Below are positions 8,245 to 18,345 of a stretch of 44,531 nucleotides of DNA, piece after piece; within the stretch, counting starts at the first letter, position 1; each line of letters opens with the position of its first letter. The stretch is from contig JAPLTF010000028.1 in NCBI GenBank assembly GCA_026398275.1, positions 1 to 44,531 of the forward strand, written 5' to 3'. The notes beneath the pieces were generated by a model. It searched no databases and was not told the DNA's origin. It saw nothing but the letters and a program-made list of their open reading frames with translations. The stretch is from Verrucomicrobiota bacterium. Lineage in GTDB: Bacteria; Verrucomicrobiota; Verrucomicrobiia; Chthoniobacterales; Terrimicrobiaceae. The translations under genes and the position numbers were made by a program.

Positions 8245-9438
8245 ATGATTTCGATTGAATCGGTTCCGGATGCGTCCGGGCATTTTGGCCCCTACGGGGG
8301 GATGTTTGTGCCCGAGACGCTCATGACCGCGCTCCAGGAATTGGAGCGCGAGTATCGCGCGGCGGTGGCGGACCCTGCCTTTCAAAGCGAGCTCGACGGC
8401 CTGCTGAAGAACTTTTGCGGACGGCCGACCCCGCTGTATTTTTCCGAACGGCTGACCGGGAAGCTCGGCGGCGCAAAAATTTACCTCAAGCGCGAGGACC
8501 TGCTGCACACGGGCGCGCACAAGATCAACAATGCGATCGGGCAGATCCTGCTCGCGCGGCGGATGGGGAAGACCCGGATCATCGCCGAGACCGGGGCCGG
8601 CCAGCACGGCGTGGCCACGGCGACCGCGGCGGCGCGGTTCGGCCTGGAGTGCGTGATCTACATGGGGGCGGTGGACATGGAGCGCCAGGCGCTGAATGTG
8701 GCCCGCATGAAATTTCTGGGCGCAAAGGTGGTTGCCGTCACCGCCGGTCAGGCGACGCTCAAGGAGGCGATCAATGAGGCGATGCGCGACTGGGTCACGA
8801 ACGTGCGGACGACCCACTACATCCTCGGCAGCGCGCTTGGTTCACATCCGTATCCGATGATCGTCCGGGATTTCCACAAGGTGATCGGCGAGGAAACGAA
8901 GCGGCAGATCCTCGAGCGCGAGGGACGGTTGCCCGACCAGCTCGTCGCCTGCGTCGGAGGCGGAAGCAATGCCATCGGATTTTTCCATGCCTTCCTGGGC
9001 GATGCGGCGGTGCGGCTGACCGGCGTCGAGGCGGGCGGCGAGGGCATCACGCGCGGGCGTCACGCTGCGAGGTTTCAGGGCGGTAAGCTCGGTGTCCTTC
9101 AGGGAACGAAGACGTGGCTGCTTGCGGACGATGACGGCCAGATCGAGCTCACCCACTCGGTATCGGCCGGTCTTGACTATGCGGCGATCGGGCCGGAACA
9201 CAGCTACTACCGCGACCAGGGAAGGATTACCTACGATTTTGCGACCGACGACGAGGCGCTGGCCGCGTTCCGGACGCTCGCCGAGGTGGAGGGGATTATC
9301 CCCGCGCTGGAGTCGGCCCACGCCATCGCCCATGTCATAAAAATTGCCCCATCTCTGCCGAAGGAAAGCATCGTCATAGCCAATCTCTCCGGCCGTGGCG
9401 ACAAGGATGTCCAGCAGGTTGCGGAGATGCTACTCTGA
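8245..9438 (+). CDS. trpB: tryptophan synthase beta chain
   Basis: A 397-aa TrpB1-type protein, full length. [16 protein letters not shown] opens the chain. The PLP lysine is K93 in [18 protein letters not shown], and the phosphate-binding glycine loop is [15 protein letters not shown]. It joins indole and serine into tryptophan and works with TrpA. No trpA is nearby: the next gene, 3 nt downstream, is squalene-hopene cyclase. AAGG about 8 nt before the ATG may serve as ribosome site. Confidence 0.97.
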   Translation: MISIESVPDASGHFGPYGGMFVPETLMTALQELEREYRAAVADPAFQSELDGLLKNFCGRPTPLYFSERLTGKLGGAKIYLKREDLLHTGAHKINNAIGQILLARRMGKTRIIAETGAGQHGVATATAAARFGLECVIYMGAVDMERQALNVARMKFLGAKVVAVTAGQATLKEAINEAMRDWVTNVRTTHYILGSALGSHPYPMIVRDFHKVIGEETKRQILEREGRLPDQLVACVGGGSNAIGFFHAFLGDAAVRLTGVEAGGEGITRGRHAARFQGGKLGVLQGTKTWLLADDDGQIELTHSVSAGLDYAAIGPEHSYYRDQGRITYDFATDDEALAAFRTLAEVEGIIPALESAHAIAHVIKIAPSLPKESIVIANLSGRGDKDVQQVAEMLL

Positions 9439-9441
9439 GCC

Positions 9442-11385
9442 ATGAGCGGCGCGGCGGAAAATCTGCTTTCATTCCAGCCCGGCAATTCGCAGGCCGGGGG
9501 GATCGAATCTGCGATCCAGAAATCCCGGAGCCACCTCCTCTCGCTGCAACATCCCGACGGGCATTGGGAGGGCGAGCTTCTCGTCGATGCCACACTCTGC
9601 TGCGACACCATCATCTTCATGCACTGGAGCGGGCGCGCGGACGCCGACCTCCAGTGCAAGTGCGCAAACCACATCCGCAAGCGCCAGATGGAGGACGGCG
9701 GATGGAACATTTTCATCGGCGGCCCCTCCGAGATCAACGCCTCGGTGAAGGCCTACTTCGCGCTGAAGCTGGCCGGGGATTCCCCGAACGCGCTCTGGAT
9801 GCGCGAGGCGCGCGCAAACATTTTGAGGCTCGGCGGCATCCCCCAGATGAATACCTACGGCCGGCTCTACCTCGCACTGCTCGGGCAGTTTCCGTGGGAA
9901 TTTGTGCCGACGGTCCCGCCGGAAATCTTCCTGCTGCCGAAATGGTTTTTCTTCAACATCTACGAGATGTCGTCGTGGAGCCGGACGATCATCGCGCCGC
10001 TCGCCATCCTGAACCACTTCAAGCCCACGCGCACGCTCCCGCCCTCGCTCCACCTGCACGAGCTGTATCCGGCCGGCCTCGAGAACACCGACCTCTCGCT
10101 GAAAAAAGACCCGCGCTTCTGGGCGTGGCGGAATTTTTTCCTGCGCTGCGACGAGGTGCTCAAGCTCTACAACCGGTTTCCATTTCACCCGCTGCGCAGT
10201 CGCGCCCTGAGAGCGGCGGAGGCGTGGATGACCAGCCGCATGGGCGAGGGAAGCGAGGGGCTCTCGGCCATTTTTCCCGCGATGCTCAATGCCCTGATGG
10301 CGCTGCGGGTGCTCGGGTATGCGGACGACCATCCGCTCATGAAAAAAGCCTGGGACGACTTCACCGGCCTCTTCGTCGAAGACCCGGAGGATTTCCGCAT
10401 CCAGCCATGCCTCTCGCCGGTCTGGGATACCGCGATCACGACCATCGCCCTCGGGGAGTCCGGCCTTGGAAGCAAACACCCGGCCCTCCTTCGCGCGGCG
10501 AAATGGCTCGAGCAGCGGGAGGTGAAGTTCCGCGGCGACTGGGCGGTGCGGATGCCCGGTATCGAGCCGAGCGGGTGGGCGTTCGAACACGACAATAAAT
10601 ATTATCCGGATACCGACGACACGATGATGGTGCTCATGGCGCTCCGGCAGGTGGAGCCGGAAAATGAATTTGCCCGCAAGGCGCTGTTTGATCGGGCGTT
10701 GAAATGGCTCATGGCCTTCCAGTGCCGCGACGGTGGATGGGCGGCCTTCGATAAGGATGTCACCGCCTCATGGCTCGAGCATGTGCCATTCGCCGATCAC
10801 AACGCCATCCTCGATCCCACCTGCAGCGACCTGACCGCTCGCGTGCTCGAGCTCCTCGGAGCCATCGGCCACGATCCGCGCGCCCCCGAAGTCCGCCGGG
10901 CGCTCGACATGCTCCGGAGAACCCAGGAACCTGACGGCTCATGGTATGGGCGATGGGGGGTCAACTACATCTACGGCACCTGGCAGGCGCTGCGCGGGCT
11001 CGCCGCCATCGGGACGAACATGGACGCGGAGTGGATCCGTCGCGGGCGCGACTGGCTCGAGAGCTGCCAGAACGATGATGGCGGCTGGGGCGAGACCTGC
11101 GAAAGCTACAACTTCCCCGCGCTCAAAGGCCGCGGCCCCAGCACCGCCAGCCAGACCGCCTGGGCGCTCATGGGGCTCTGCGCCTGCGGGGATGCATCCC
11201 GCGAATCGATCCGGAACGGAGTCGATTGGCTCGTCAAAACCCAGAATCCCGACGGCTCGTGGAGCGAGGACTACACCACCGGCACCGGCTTCCCCTGCGT
11301 GTTCTATTTGAAATACGACATGTATCGGAACCACTTCCCGCTTCTTGCGCTTGCTACTTACGCGCGGATGGAAGGCGCGGCGTAA
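9442..11385 (+). CDS. shc: squalene-hopene cyclase
   Basis: A 647-aa class II triterpene cyclase, normal length. The catalytic DxDD motif is intact as D390-T-D-D393, inside YYPDTDDTMMVLMAL. QW repeats are recognisable, for example QHPDGHWEGEL near residue 36, MEDGGWNIF near 83, CRDGGWAAFDKD, DDGGWGETCESY and PDGSWSED. It cyclises squalene to hopene, a bacterial membrane triterpenoid, at the inner membrane. It starts 3 nt after trpB stops, suggesting cotranscription without an obvious biochemical link. A second cyclase-fold protein in the window (33554-35521) lacks the DxDD motif, so this is the one expected to make hopene. Confidence 0.97.
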   Translation: MSGAAENLLSFQPGNSQAGGIESAIQKSRSHLLSLQHPDGHWEGELLVDATLCCDTIIFMHWSGRADADLQCKCANHIRKRQMEDGGWNIFIGGPSEINASVKAYFALKLAGDSPNALWMREARANILRLGGIPQMNTYGRLYLALLGQFPWEFVPTVPPEIFLLPKWFFFNIYEMSSWSRTIIAPLAILNHFKPTRTLPPSLHLHELYPAGLENTDLSLKKDPRFWAWRNFFLRCDEVLKLYNRFPFHPLRSRALRAAEAWMTSRMGEGSEGLSAIFPAMLNALMALRVLGYADDHPLMKKAWDDFTGLFVEDPEDFRIQPCLSPVWDTAITTIALGESGLGSKHPALLRAAKWLEQREVKFRGDWAVRMPGIEPSGWAFEHDNKYYPDTDDTMMVLMALRQVEPENEFARKALFDRALKWLMAFQCRDGGWAAFDKDVTASWLEHVPFADHNAILDPTCSDLTARVLELLGAIGHDPRAPEVRRALDMLRRTQEPDGSWYGRWGVNYIYGTWQALRGLAAIGTNMDAEWIRRGRDWLESCQNDDGGWGETCESYNFPALKGRGPSTASQTAWALMGLCACGDASRESIRNGVDWLVKTQNPDGSWSEDYTTGTGFPCVFYLKYDMYRNHFPLLALATYARMEGAA

Positions 11386-11543
11386 TCTCACCTGCCCGGC
11401 GCAGATTTTCCGAACTCGATGAGCCCCAGGTCGGTTTCTGCAAGCGTTCCGTGGTGCAATAATTGGAAGCCGACGATGCCGAATCCCGGGCCGGCAATTT
11501 TCTCCGTGCCCTCCCCCGGCACTGAGGCTAAAAACATTGCACC

Positions 11544-12554
11544 TTGAACCTCTATTCCGACCTCCTCCGCCCGTGCCTTTTCCGCTTTGAACCCGAGACC
11601 GCGCACCACCTCGCGCTCACCGGGCTGAGGCTCACTCCCGCCCCGATTTTGCGCGCGATGTTCGGTGCCCCTGCGGAAAAGCCGGTCCGGCTCTTCGGGG
11701 TCACCTTTCCAAACCCGGTCGGCCTGGCGGCGGGGATGGACAAGAATGCCGAAGTGCTTGGTGCATGGGAGGCACTTGGCTTTGGGTTCGTCGAGGCCGG
11801 CACGATCACCGCGCGCGCCCAGCCCGGAAACGACAAGCCGCGATGCTTCCGCTTCCCTCCGCAGCAGGCACTCATCAACCGCATGGGCTTCAACAACCCC
11901 GGCGCGGAGGCGGTCGCACGCACGCTCGCAGAACTTAAATCCTCGGGCCGCTGGCCGAAAATTCCGGTCGGCATGAATATCGGAAAATCGAAAGTGACCG
12001 CACTCGAGGACGCCCCCTCCGACTACGCCGCCAGCTTCCGCCAGCTCCTGCCATTCGGGGATTATTTTGTCATCAACGTCAGCTCGCCGAACACCCCCGG
12101 ACTCCGCCAGCTCCAGGACCGGGATTCGCTCGCCGCGATCGTCCGCACGCTCAAGGCGATCGATTCCAAGAAACCCCTGCTCGTAAAAATCGCGCCCGAC
12201 CTTTCCGATGATGCCGTGAAAGACATGGCCTCGCTCGCGGAGTCGGAAAAACTCGACGGACTGATCGCCACGAACACCACGCTCGACCACTCGTCGGTCC
12301 CCGCAGGCCACGACCAGACCGGCGGCCTCAGCGGCGCCCCACTCCGCTCGCGGTCCACGGAAGTGCTCCGGATCCTGCGCGCTCACACCGCTCTCCCGAT
12401 CATCGCATCTGGCGGAGTCATGAGCGCGGAATCCGCCCGCGAAAAACTCGAAGCCGGTGCCTCGCTCGTTCAGATCTACACCGGCTTCATCTACCGCGGC
12501 CCGGGATTGATTCGCGAAATCGTCGGGGTTTGGGAAGTCAGCAAAAGCGTCTGA
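11544..12554 (+). CDS. pyrD: dihydroorotate dehydrogenase, class 2 (quinone)
   Basis: A 336-aa PyrD. The N-terminal extension LLRPCLFRFEPETAHHLAL is the membrane-binding segment of class 2 enzymes, which pass electrons to quinones. FMN-barrel motifs include NPVGLAAGMDKN, INRMGFNNPGAEA, NVSSPNTPGLRQLQ with the catalytic Ser region, and IASGGVMSAE near the end. It makes orotate for pyrimidine synthesis. The start is taken as TTG at 11544 because the class 2 N-terminus begins there; no ATG fits. The 158 nt before it hold no recognised gene. Confidence 0.93.
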   Translation: MNLYSDLLRPCLFRFEPETAHHLALTGLRLTPAPILRAMFGAPAEKPVRLFGVTFPNPVGLAAGMDKNAEVLGAWEALGFGFVEAGTITARAQPGNDKPRCFRFPPQQALINRMGFNNPGAEAVARTLAELKSSGRWPKIPVGMNIGKSKVTALEDAPSDYAASFRQLLPFGDYFVINVSSPNTPGLRQLQDRDSLAAIVRTLKAIDSKKPLLVKIAPDLSDDAVKDMASLAESEKLDGLIATNTTLDHSSVPAGHDQTGGLSGAPLRSRSTEVLRILRAHTALPIIASGGVMSAESAREKLEAGASLVQIYTGFIYRGPGLIREIVGVWEVSKSV

Positions 12555-12572
12555 ATCATCCCGCCCTGGTGA

Positions 12573-12717
12573 GAAATTCTTTCAGAATGGAAAGCCCGGC
12601 CTCGGACGCTTCGCGTCCTGCGTTGCAACCTCTACCTCGTGATGCGGGGGGTGTCTTCGTGGCGGAATTCTGAAAGAATTTCGTGAGAGGACGCGACAGG
12701 GAAATACTTTCAGAATC
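12573..12717. repeat. intergenic hairpin repeats with TTCTTTCAGAA core
   Basis: GAAATTCTTTCAGAAT (12573-12588) recurs inverted and perfect as ATTCTGAAAGAATTTC (12667-12682), and a degraded direct copy (GAAATACTTTCAGAATC) follows at 12701-12717. Each copy is itself a small palindrome around TTC. Related hairpins occur at 18225-18245 and 18314-18326, so this is a dispersed intergenic family. Confidence 0.6.
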
Positions 12718-12741
12718 GCAACAACGTGATTGAATATCCGC

Positions 12742-13521
12742 ATGCCATTGATCACCTCGGAATACTCGGCAGGCATCGGCACCATCACTCTCTGTAACCA
12801 GGCGAAGCGGAACTGCCTCAGCGGGGAGATGATCTCGGAGATCCTTGCCGCGCTCGACGGGTTCGAAAAGCAGTCCGCGATTGTCGTGATCTTGCGGGCG
12901 GAGAACGGCGTGAAAGTCTGGTCGGCCGGCCACGATGTCAATGAGCTTCCCAAGCCGGGGCGGGATCCTCTGCCCTATGCGGGGCCGCTGGAGAGCCTGC
13001 TGCGGCGGATGCAGGAATTTCCGGCGGCTGTCATCGCTCTCGTGCAGGGCAGCGTTTGGGGCGGTGCCTGCGACCTCGCGTTTTCCTGCGATATCCTGAT
13101 CGGGGATGAGTCGGCGAGCTTCGCCATGACGCCGGCCAAGATCGGCATCCCCTACAACCCCTCCGGGCTCATCCACTTCATCAACATTCTCGGCATCAAC
13201 AAGGCGAAGGAGATGTTCTTTACCGCCGAGCCGATCAATGCGCAGGACAGCTTCCACCTCGGGATCCTCAACCACCTTGTCCCCTCCGCAGACGTCGAGG
13301 CATTCACTGCCACGGTTGCCGCAAGAGTCTGCAAGAACTCGCCTCTGGCCATCCGCTCGTTCAAACGCCAGTTCCGGCTGCTCTCGAGCGGCCTGCCGCT
13401 GTCGGCGGAGACGTTTGAACTCATCCAGTCCATCCGCCGGGAGGTCTACGACAGCAAGGACTACCTGGAGGGGATCCAGTCCTTCCATGAGAAGCGTAAA
13501 CCCGTTTTCCGCGGAGAATAA
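12742..13521 (+). CDS. scpB: methylmalonyl-CoA decarboxylase (enoyl-CoA hydratase superfamily)
   Basis: A 259-aa crotonase-fold protein from ATG 12742; a TTG at 12730 would add four residues. It follows E. coli ScpB (YgfG) closely in key places: WSAGHDVNELP corresponds to the active-site His loop, QGSVWGGACDLAFSCD to the oxyanion region, GIPYNPSGL to the catalytic Tyr loop, and the C-terminus ends EKRKPVF as in YgfG. The family decarboxylates methylmalonyl-CoA to propionyl-CoA. No mutase or propionyl-CoA:succinate transferase gene is near, so the pathway context is not shown. It is followed 6 nt later by a lipoprotein gene. Confidence 0.85.
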   Translation: MPLITSEYSAGIGTITLCNQAKRNCLSGEMISEILAALDGFEKQSAIVVILRAENGVKVWSAGHDVNELPKPGRDPLPYAGPLESLLRRMQEFPAAVIALVQGSVWGGACDLAFSCDILIGDESASFAMTPAKIGIPYNPSGLIHFINILGINKAKEMFFTAEPINAQDSFHLGILNHLVPSADVEAFTATVAARVCKNSPLAIRSFKRQFRLLSSGLPLSAETFELIQSIRREVYDSKDYLEGIQSFHEKRKPVFRGE

Positions 13522-13527
13522 CCACCC

Positions 13528-14040
13528 ATGAAGAGGATTATTTCCAACCTTCTTCTGCTCGTTCTTCTGGCGGGAATTTCCGGATGCGCGTCGGTGTCCT
13601 CGACCTCCCAATTCTATTTGCCGGTCACCACGGATGTCTATCCGCCCAAGTCCAAGGACACGCCGATTCCGATCCTCGGAAAAGCCCCCGACAGGCGATA
13701 CAAAGTCATCGGCCGCCTGTCATTCCGCTCCGATCTGGGATGGAAATTCATGCGCGACAGCATGGCTTACAATGCGCGCGCGAATGGCGCCGACGCGGTG
13801 ATTCTGAAAAAAGCGGAGTCCAAAGATCAGGTCAATTTCACTGAGGTCCCTCCCCGCACCGACTGGGTTGCCGTGCCGGGACCGGTTGTCGCCGTCAACA
13901 ACGGCGGAGGAAATAAGCACTGCAAGAACCAGACGTATGTCACCTACCCGAATTACATTCCGGTTTACCGTCCGGGGTATGTCTACCGCTGGGTTCAGAC
14001 CATCATCGGCATTGATGCGGAAATGATCGTGTTGAAGTAG
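13528..14040 (+). CDS. hypothetical lipoprotein
   Basis: A 170-aa protein with a clear lipoprotein signal: KR at positions 2-3, a hydrophobic run LLLLVLLAGI and lipobox SGC. The mature part has no transmembrane segment. It contains YKVIGRLSFRSDLGW followed by NARANGADAVILKKAES, a pattern seen in small envelope lipoproteins of unknown role, then a Tyr/Pro-rich C-terminal third (YVTYPNYIPVYRPGYVYRW). It should sit in the periplasm, anchored to a membrane. It follows scpB by 6 nt and may be cotranscribed. Function unknown. Confidence 0.7.
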   Translation: MKRIISNLLLLVLLAGISGCASVSSTSQFYLPVTTDVYPPKSKDTPIPILGKAPDRRYKVIGRLSFRSDLGWKFMRDSMAYNARANGADAVILKKAESKDQVNFTEVPPRTDWVAVPGPVVAVNNGGGNKHCKNQTYVTYPNYIPVYRPGYVYRWVQTIIGIDAEMIVLK

Positions 14041-14105
14041 CGCTTCCCGGCATGGCGGGCGGGCGCATGATGAGTATGAAAGGAAAAAAGTGGAGGCTTC
14101 GCCGC

Positions 14106-14197
14106 GATCACGCCCCGACACAGCGGGTCGGCTACAGCAAACGCATTGCGTGGGAGGAACGCTGGCGGTGTAGTCGCGGCCCTGTGTCGCCGTGCTC
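14106..14197. repeat. inverted REP-like pair
   Basis: A 33-nt arm at 14106-14138 (containing CGACACAGCGGGTCGGCTAC) is repeated, inverted and imperfect, at 14167-14197, whose reverse complement contains CGACACAGGGCCGCGACTAC. Such paired palindromic units resemble REPINs, which RAYT transposases mobilise. A RAYT remnant lies at 19820-20160. The rest of the 14041-14311 gap shows nothing recognisable. Confidence 0.5.
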
Positions 14198-14311
14198 GTT
14201 GCGATCTGCGCGAAGCGCACTCGCTGCCGAGATGCCATCGGAGATCCGCGGGCACCGGGTCTTCAAAACGATTAGGCATTGCGAATCCCGGATTTGAGCC
14301 GATGGTGGGGC

Positions 14312-15295
14312 ATGGTCTTTTCCAAAAAGGCCGGACAACATGAGGCGGCAGCCGGAGTGACCATCCGGCAATGGTTCGAGTTTCTGGGTCTTCGCCTCGC
14401 CGGCCAGCTGGTGCGCTGGCTTCCCCACCGGTGCCTCGTGTGGTTCGCCGCTCCGATCGGTTCGCTGGCCTACCGCCTGGATCCGAGCGGACGCCGGGTC
14501 TCGATGCAGAATCTGGATTCCGCCTTCGGGGAGTCCATCGATCTCCGCGCCAAAAAGCGCATCGCGGAATCCGGCTACCGGAGTTTTGCGAGGACGATGT
14601 TCGAGCTTTTCTGGTCGCCCAACCTCACCCCGAAAAACGCGGGGAAAATTTTCCGCACCGAGGGCCTTGCGGCGGGGGAAACCGTCGTCCCGACAATCTA
14701 TGTCACCACGCATTTTTCCAATTTTGAATGGCTGGGGCAGAACGTCCGGTTTTTCCACGGCCCGGGAATCATCGTGGCCCAGCGGCTCAAAAACCCGCTG
14801 CTCGGAAAATATTTCGACCGGCTTCGCGGGAGCACCGGGCACACGATCATCCCCCAGGAGCGGGCGATCGCCAGGATGCTCAAACATCTGAAAAGCGGTG
14901 GCTACTTTTGTGCGGTTGTGGATCTGAACCTCGACCCCGACGAGGCAAGCGTCATCATCGACGAATTCTCCGGCCTCAAAACCTGCGTGACGCAAATGCA
15001 CGCGGCCCTTGCCCTCCACACCGGCGCGAAGGTCGTGCCGGCGGAGTGCCAACCCCAACCGGATGGAACCTACCGCATGATTTACCACAAGCCGCTCGAG
15101 TATCCCACGGATGCCACCCCGGCCGAGATCGCGCAGCAATGCTGGGATGTCCTTGAGCCCGGTATCCGTGCCGCGCCGGAATGCTGGCTGTGGTCCTACA
15201 AGCACTGGCGCTTCAAACCCTCCGGCGCGAATGTGGAGCGGTATCCGAATTACGCGAACACCGCCAAGCGATTCGATGCCGCGCTTTTGAATTAG
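14312..15295 (+). CDS. LpxL/HtrB-family lipid A acyltransferase-like protein
   Basis: Protein of 327 aa from ATG 14312. The LpxL/HtrB signature is clear: a hydrophobic N-terminal region (LPHRCLVWFAAPIGSLAYRL), then the catalytic H-x4-E motif as H134-F-S-N-F-E139, followed by a lysophospholipid-acyltransferase core (VVDLNLDPDEASVIIDEFSG, ALHTGAKVVPAECQ) and a terminal WLWSYKHWRFKP. Family members transfer an acyl chain from acyl-ACP to lipid A precursors at the cytoplasmic face of the inner membrane. Some homologues acylate other lipids, so the acceptor is open. It stands alone between two repeat-bearing intergenic gaps. Confidence 0.8.
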   Translation: MVFSKKAGQHEAAAGVTIRQWFEFLGLRLAGQLVRWLPHRCLVWFAAPIGSLAYRLDPSGRRVSMQNLDSAFGESIDLRAKKRIAESGYRSFARTMFELFWSPNLTPKNAGKIFRTEGLAAGETVVPTIYVTTHFSNFEWLGQNVRFFHGPGIIVAQRLKNPLLGKYFDRLRGSTGHTIIPQERAIARMLKHLKSGGYFCAVVDLNLDPDEASVIIDEFSGLKTCVTQMHAALALHTGAKVVPAECQPQPDGTYRMIYHKPLEYPTDATPAEIAQQCWDVLEPGIRAAPECWLWSYKHWRFKPSGANVERYPNYANTAKRFDAALLN

Positions 15296-15364
15296 CCCGC
15301 CTATCTCACGGCACCGTTGTAGGGGTGCTCTATGAGCGCCCATCCCAGCTGCCTGCCAAGCGAC

Positions 15365-15396
15365 CCGCAGTCACAGACCACGGCTACAGCCTGCGG
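15365..15396. repeat. REP-like palindromic unit
   Basis: CCGCAG (15365-15370) and CTGCGG (15391-15396) close an imperfect hairpin whose body reads TCACAGACCACGGCTACAGC. It resembles the units at 14106-14197 in its CTACAGC edge. It lies in the gap before the tgt fusion gene. Confidence 0.45.
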
Positions 15397-15441
15397 CCTC
15401 CCAAACCGGAGTGTGATATCCGGATTAGGGCTTCGCCTTGA

Positions 15442-17499
<2,058 letters not shown>

Positions 17500-17514
17500 A
17501 CAGGGAACCATTCG

Positions 17515-18186
17515 ATGATCCGATTTCAAAACCTCGCCGAGACGCGCACGCCGGATGGCTCGCGGTTCTCGCTCCACGAACACGACGGGGAATATTTCCT
17601 CAAGCTCAACGGACGCCAGCTCATGGGGTCAAACAACACGGTTTCCGAGTGCCTGCTTGCCGATCTGGCCTGCGATTTTCCGAAGGCGGTCGAGGCTCCG
17701 CGCGTTCTCATCGGCGGGCTCGGGCTCGGATTCAGCCTGCGCCGGGTCCTCGAGCTGACCGGGCCGAAGGCGGCGGTCGTGGTGGCCGAACTCCTCCCCG
17801 ACGTGGTCGCGTGGAACCGGCAATTTCTCACGGCCCTCAATGGCCGGCTGCTCGATGACAAGCGGGTGGAGGTCTTCACCGGCGATGTCTTCGATTGCAT
17901 CAAGCGCGGCACCGGCCGGTTCGACGCCATCCTCCTCGATGTGGACAACGGTCCGACCTCGTTCGTCCAGGTCAAAAATTCCCGCCTCTACACCGCGAGC
18001 GGTCTTTCGCTCATCCACCGGGCACTGCGACCGCGCGGGCGCGTGGCCTTCTGGTCCGCGGAACAGGAGCCCGCTTTTCCAACGCAGCTTGCGCGTGCCG
18101 GCTTCGCCACTTCGGAATTTGAGGCGAAGGCCCACGAGCGGGCGAAGCGCGCCGCCCACCGGATCTACGTCGGGGAAGTTGCGTGA
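17515..18186 (+). CDS. spermidine-synthase-like Rossmann-fold protein
   Basis: Protein of 223 aa with a spermidine synthase/methyltransferase fold. SECLLADLACDF precedes the nucleotide-binding loop VLIGGLGLGFSLRR, then acidic VVAELLPDVVAWN, and FDAILLDVDNGP near residue 140. The C-terminal half (ALRPRGRVAFWSAEQEPAF) is as in polyamine synthase-like proteins. The length is short for a true SpeE (about 280 aa), and many such proteins are unassigned transferases. It starts 15 nt after the tgt fusion, so both are likely cotranscribed. The substrate is unknown. Confidence 0.7.
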   Translation: MIRFQNLAETRTPDGSRFSLHEHDGEYFLKLNGRQLMGSNNTVSECLLADLACDFPKAVEAPRVLIGGLGLGFSLRRVLELTGPKAAVVVAELLPDVVAWNRQFLTALNGRLLDDKRVEVFTGDVFDCIKRGTGRFDAILLDVDNGPTSFVQVKNSRLYTASGLSLIHRALRPRGRVAFWSAEQEPAFPTQLARAGFATSEFEAKAHERAKRAAHRIYVGEVA

Positions 18187-18224
18187 TGCCGGGGAAATCC
18201 GGTTGCCCGCACCACTCAGCCTGT

Positions 18225-18326
18225 CGAAAATCTTTCAGATTTTCGCTACACGCCCGGCGCGGATTCCGCCCGTAGCGGAACTCGGAACGAGTTTCGACGG
18301 CCTCCTCCTCGAGATTCTTTCAGAAT
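18225..18326. repeat. two hairpins of the TCTTTCAGA family, possibly terminating
   Basis: CGAAAATCT-TTC-AGATTTTCG (18225-18245) is a perfect 9-bp stem, and ATTCT-TTC-AGAAT (18314-18326) is a shorter version. They lie in the gap between the convergent spermidine-synthase-like and NtrC-type genes and share the core of the repeats at 12573-12717. The first could act as a terminator for the plus-strand gene, though no T-tract follows. Confidence 0.5.
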
Positions 18327-18345
18327 TCCGGGATAGCGCTTGCGC

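Noticed and set aside
9469..10590. Long minus-strand frame inside the squalene-hopene cyclase gene
   Set aside because: Shadow of a well-conserved cyclase; no motif of its own.
9442..11385. Functional link between trpB and squalene-hopene cyclase
   Set aside because: They are 3 nt apart but share no pathway; cotranscription alone is not evidence.
11388..12386. Minus-strand frame spanning the gap before pyrD and much of pyrD
   Set aside because: Most of it is antisense to pyrD; the 158-nt part outside pyrD has no recognised similarity.
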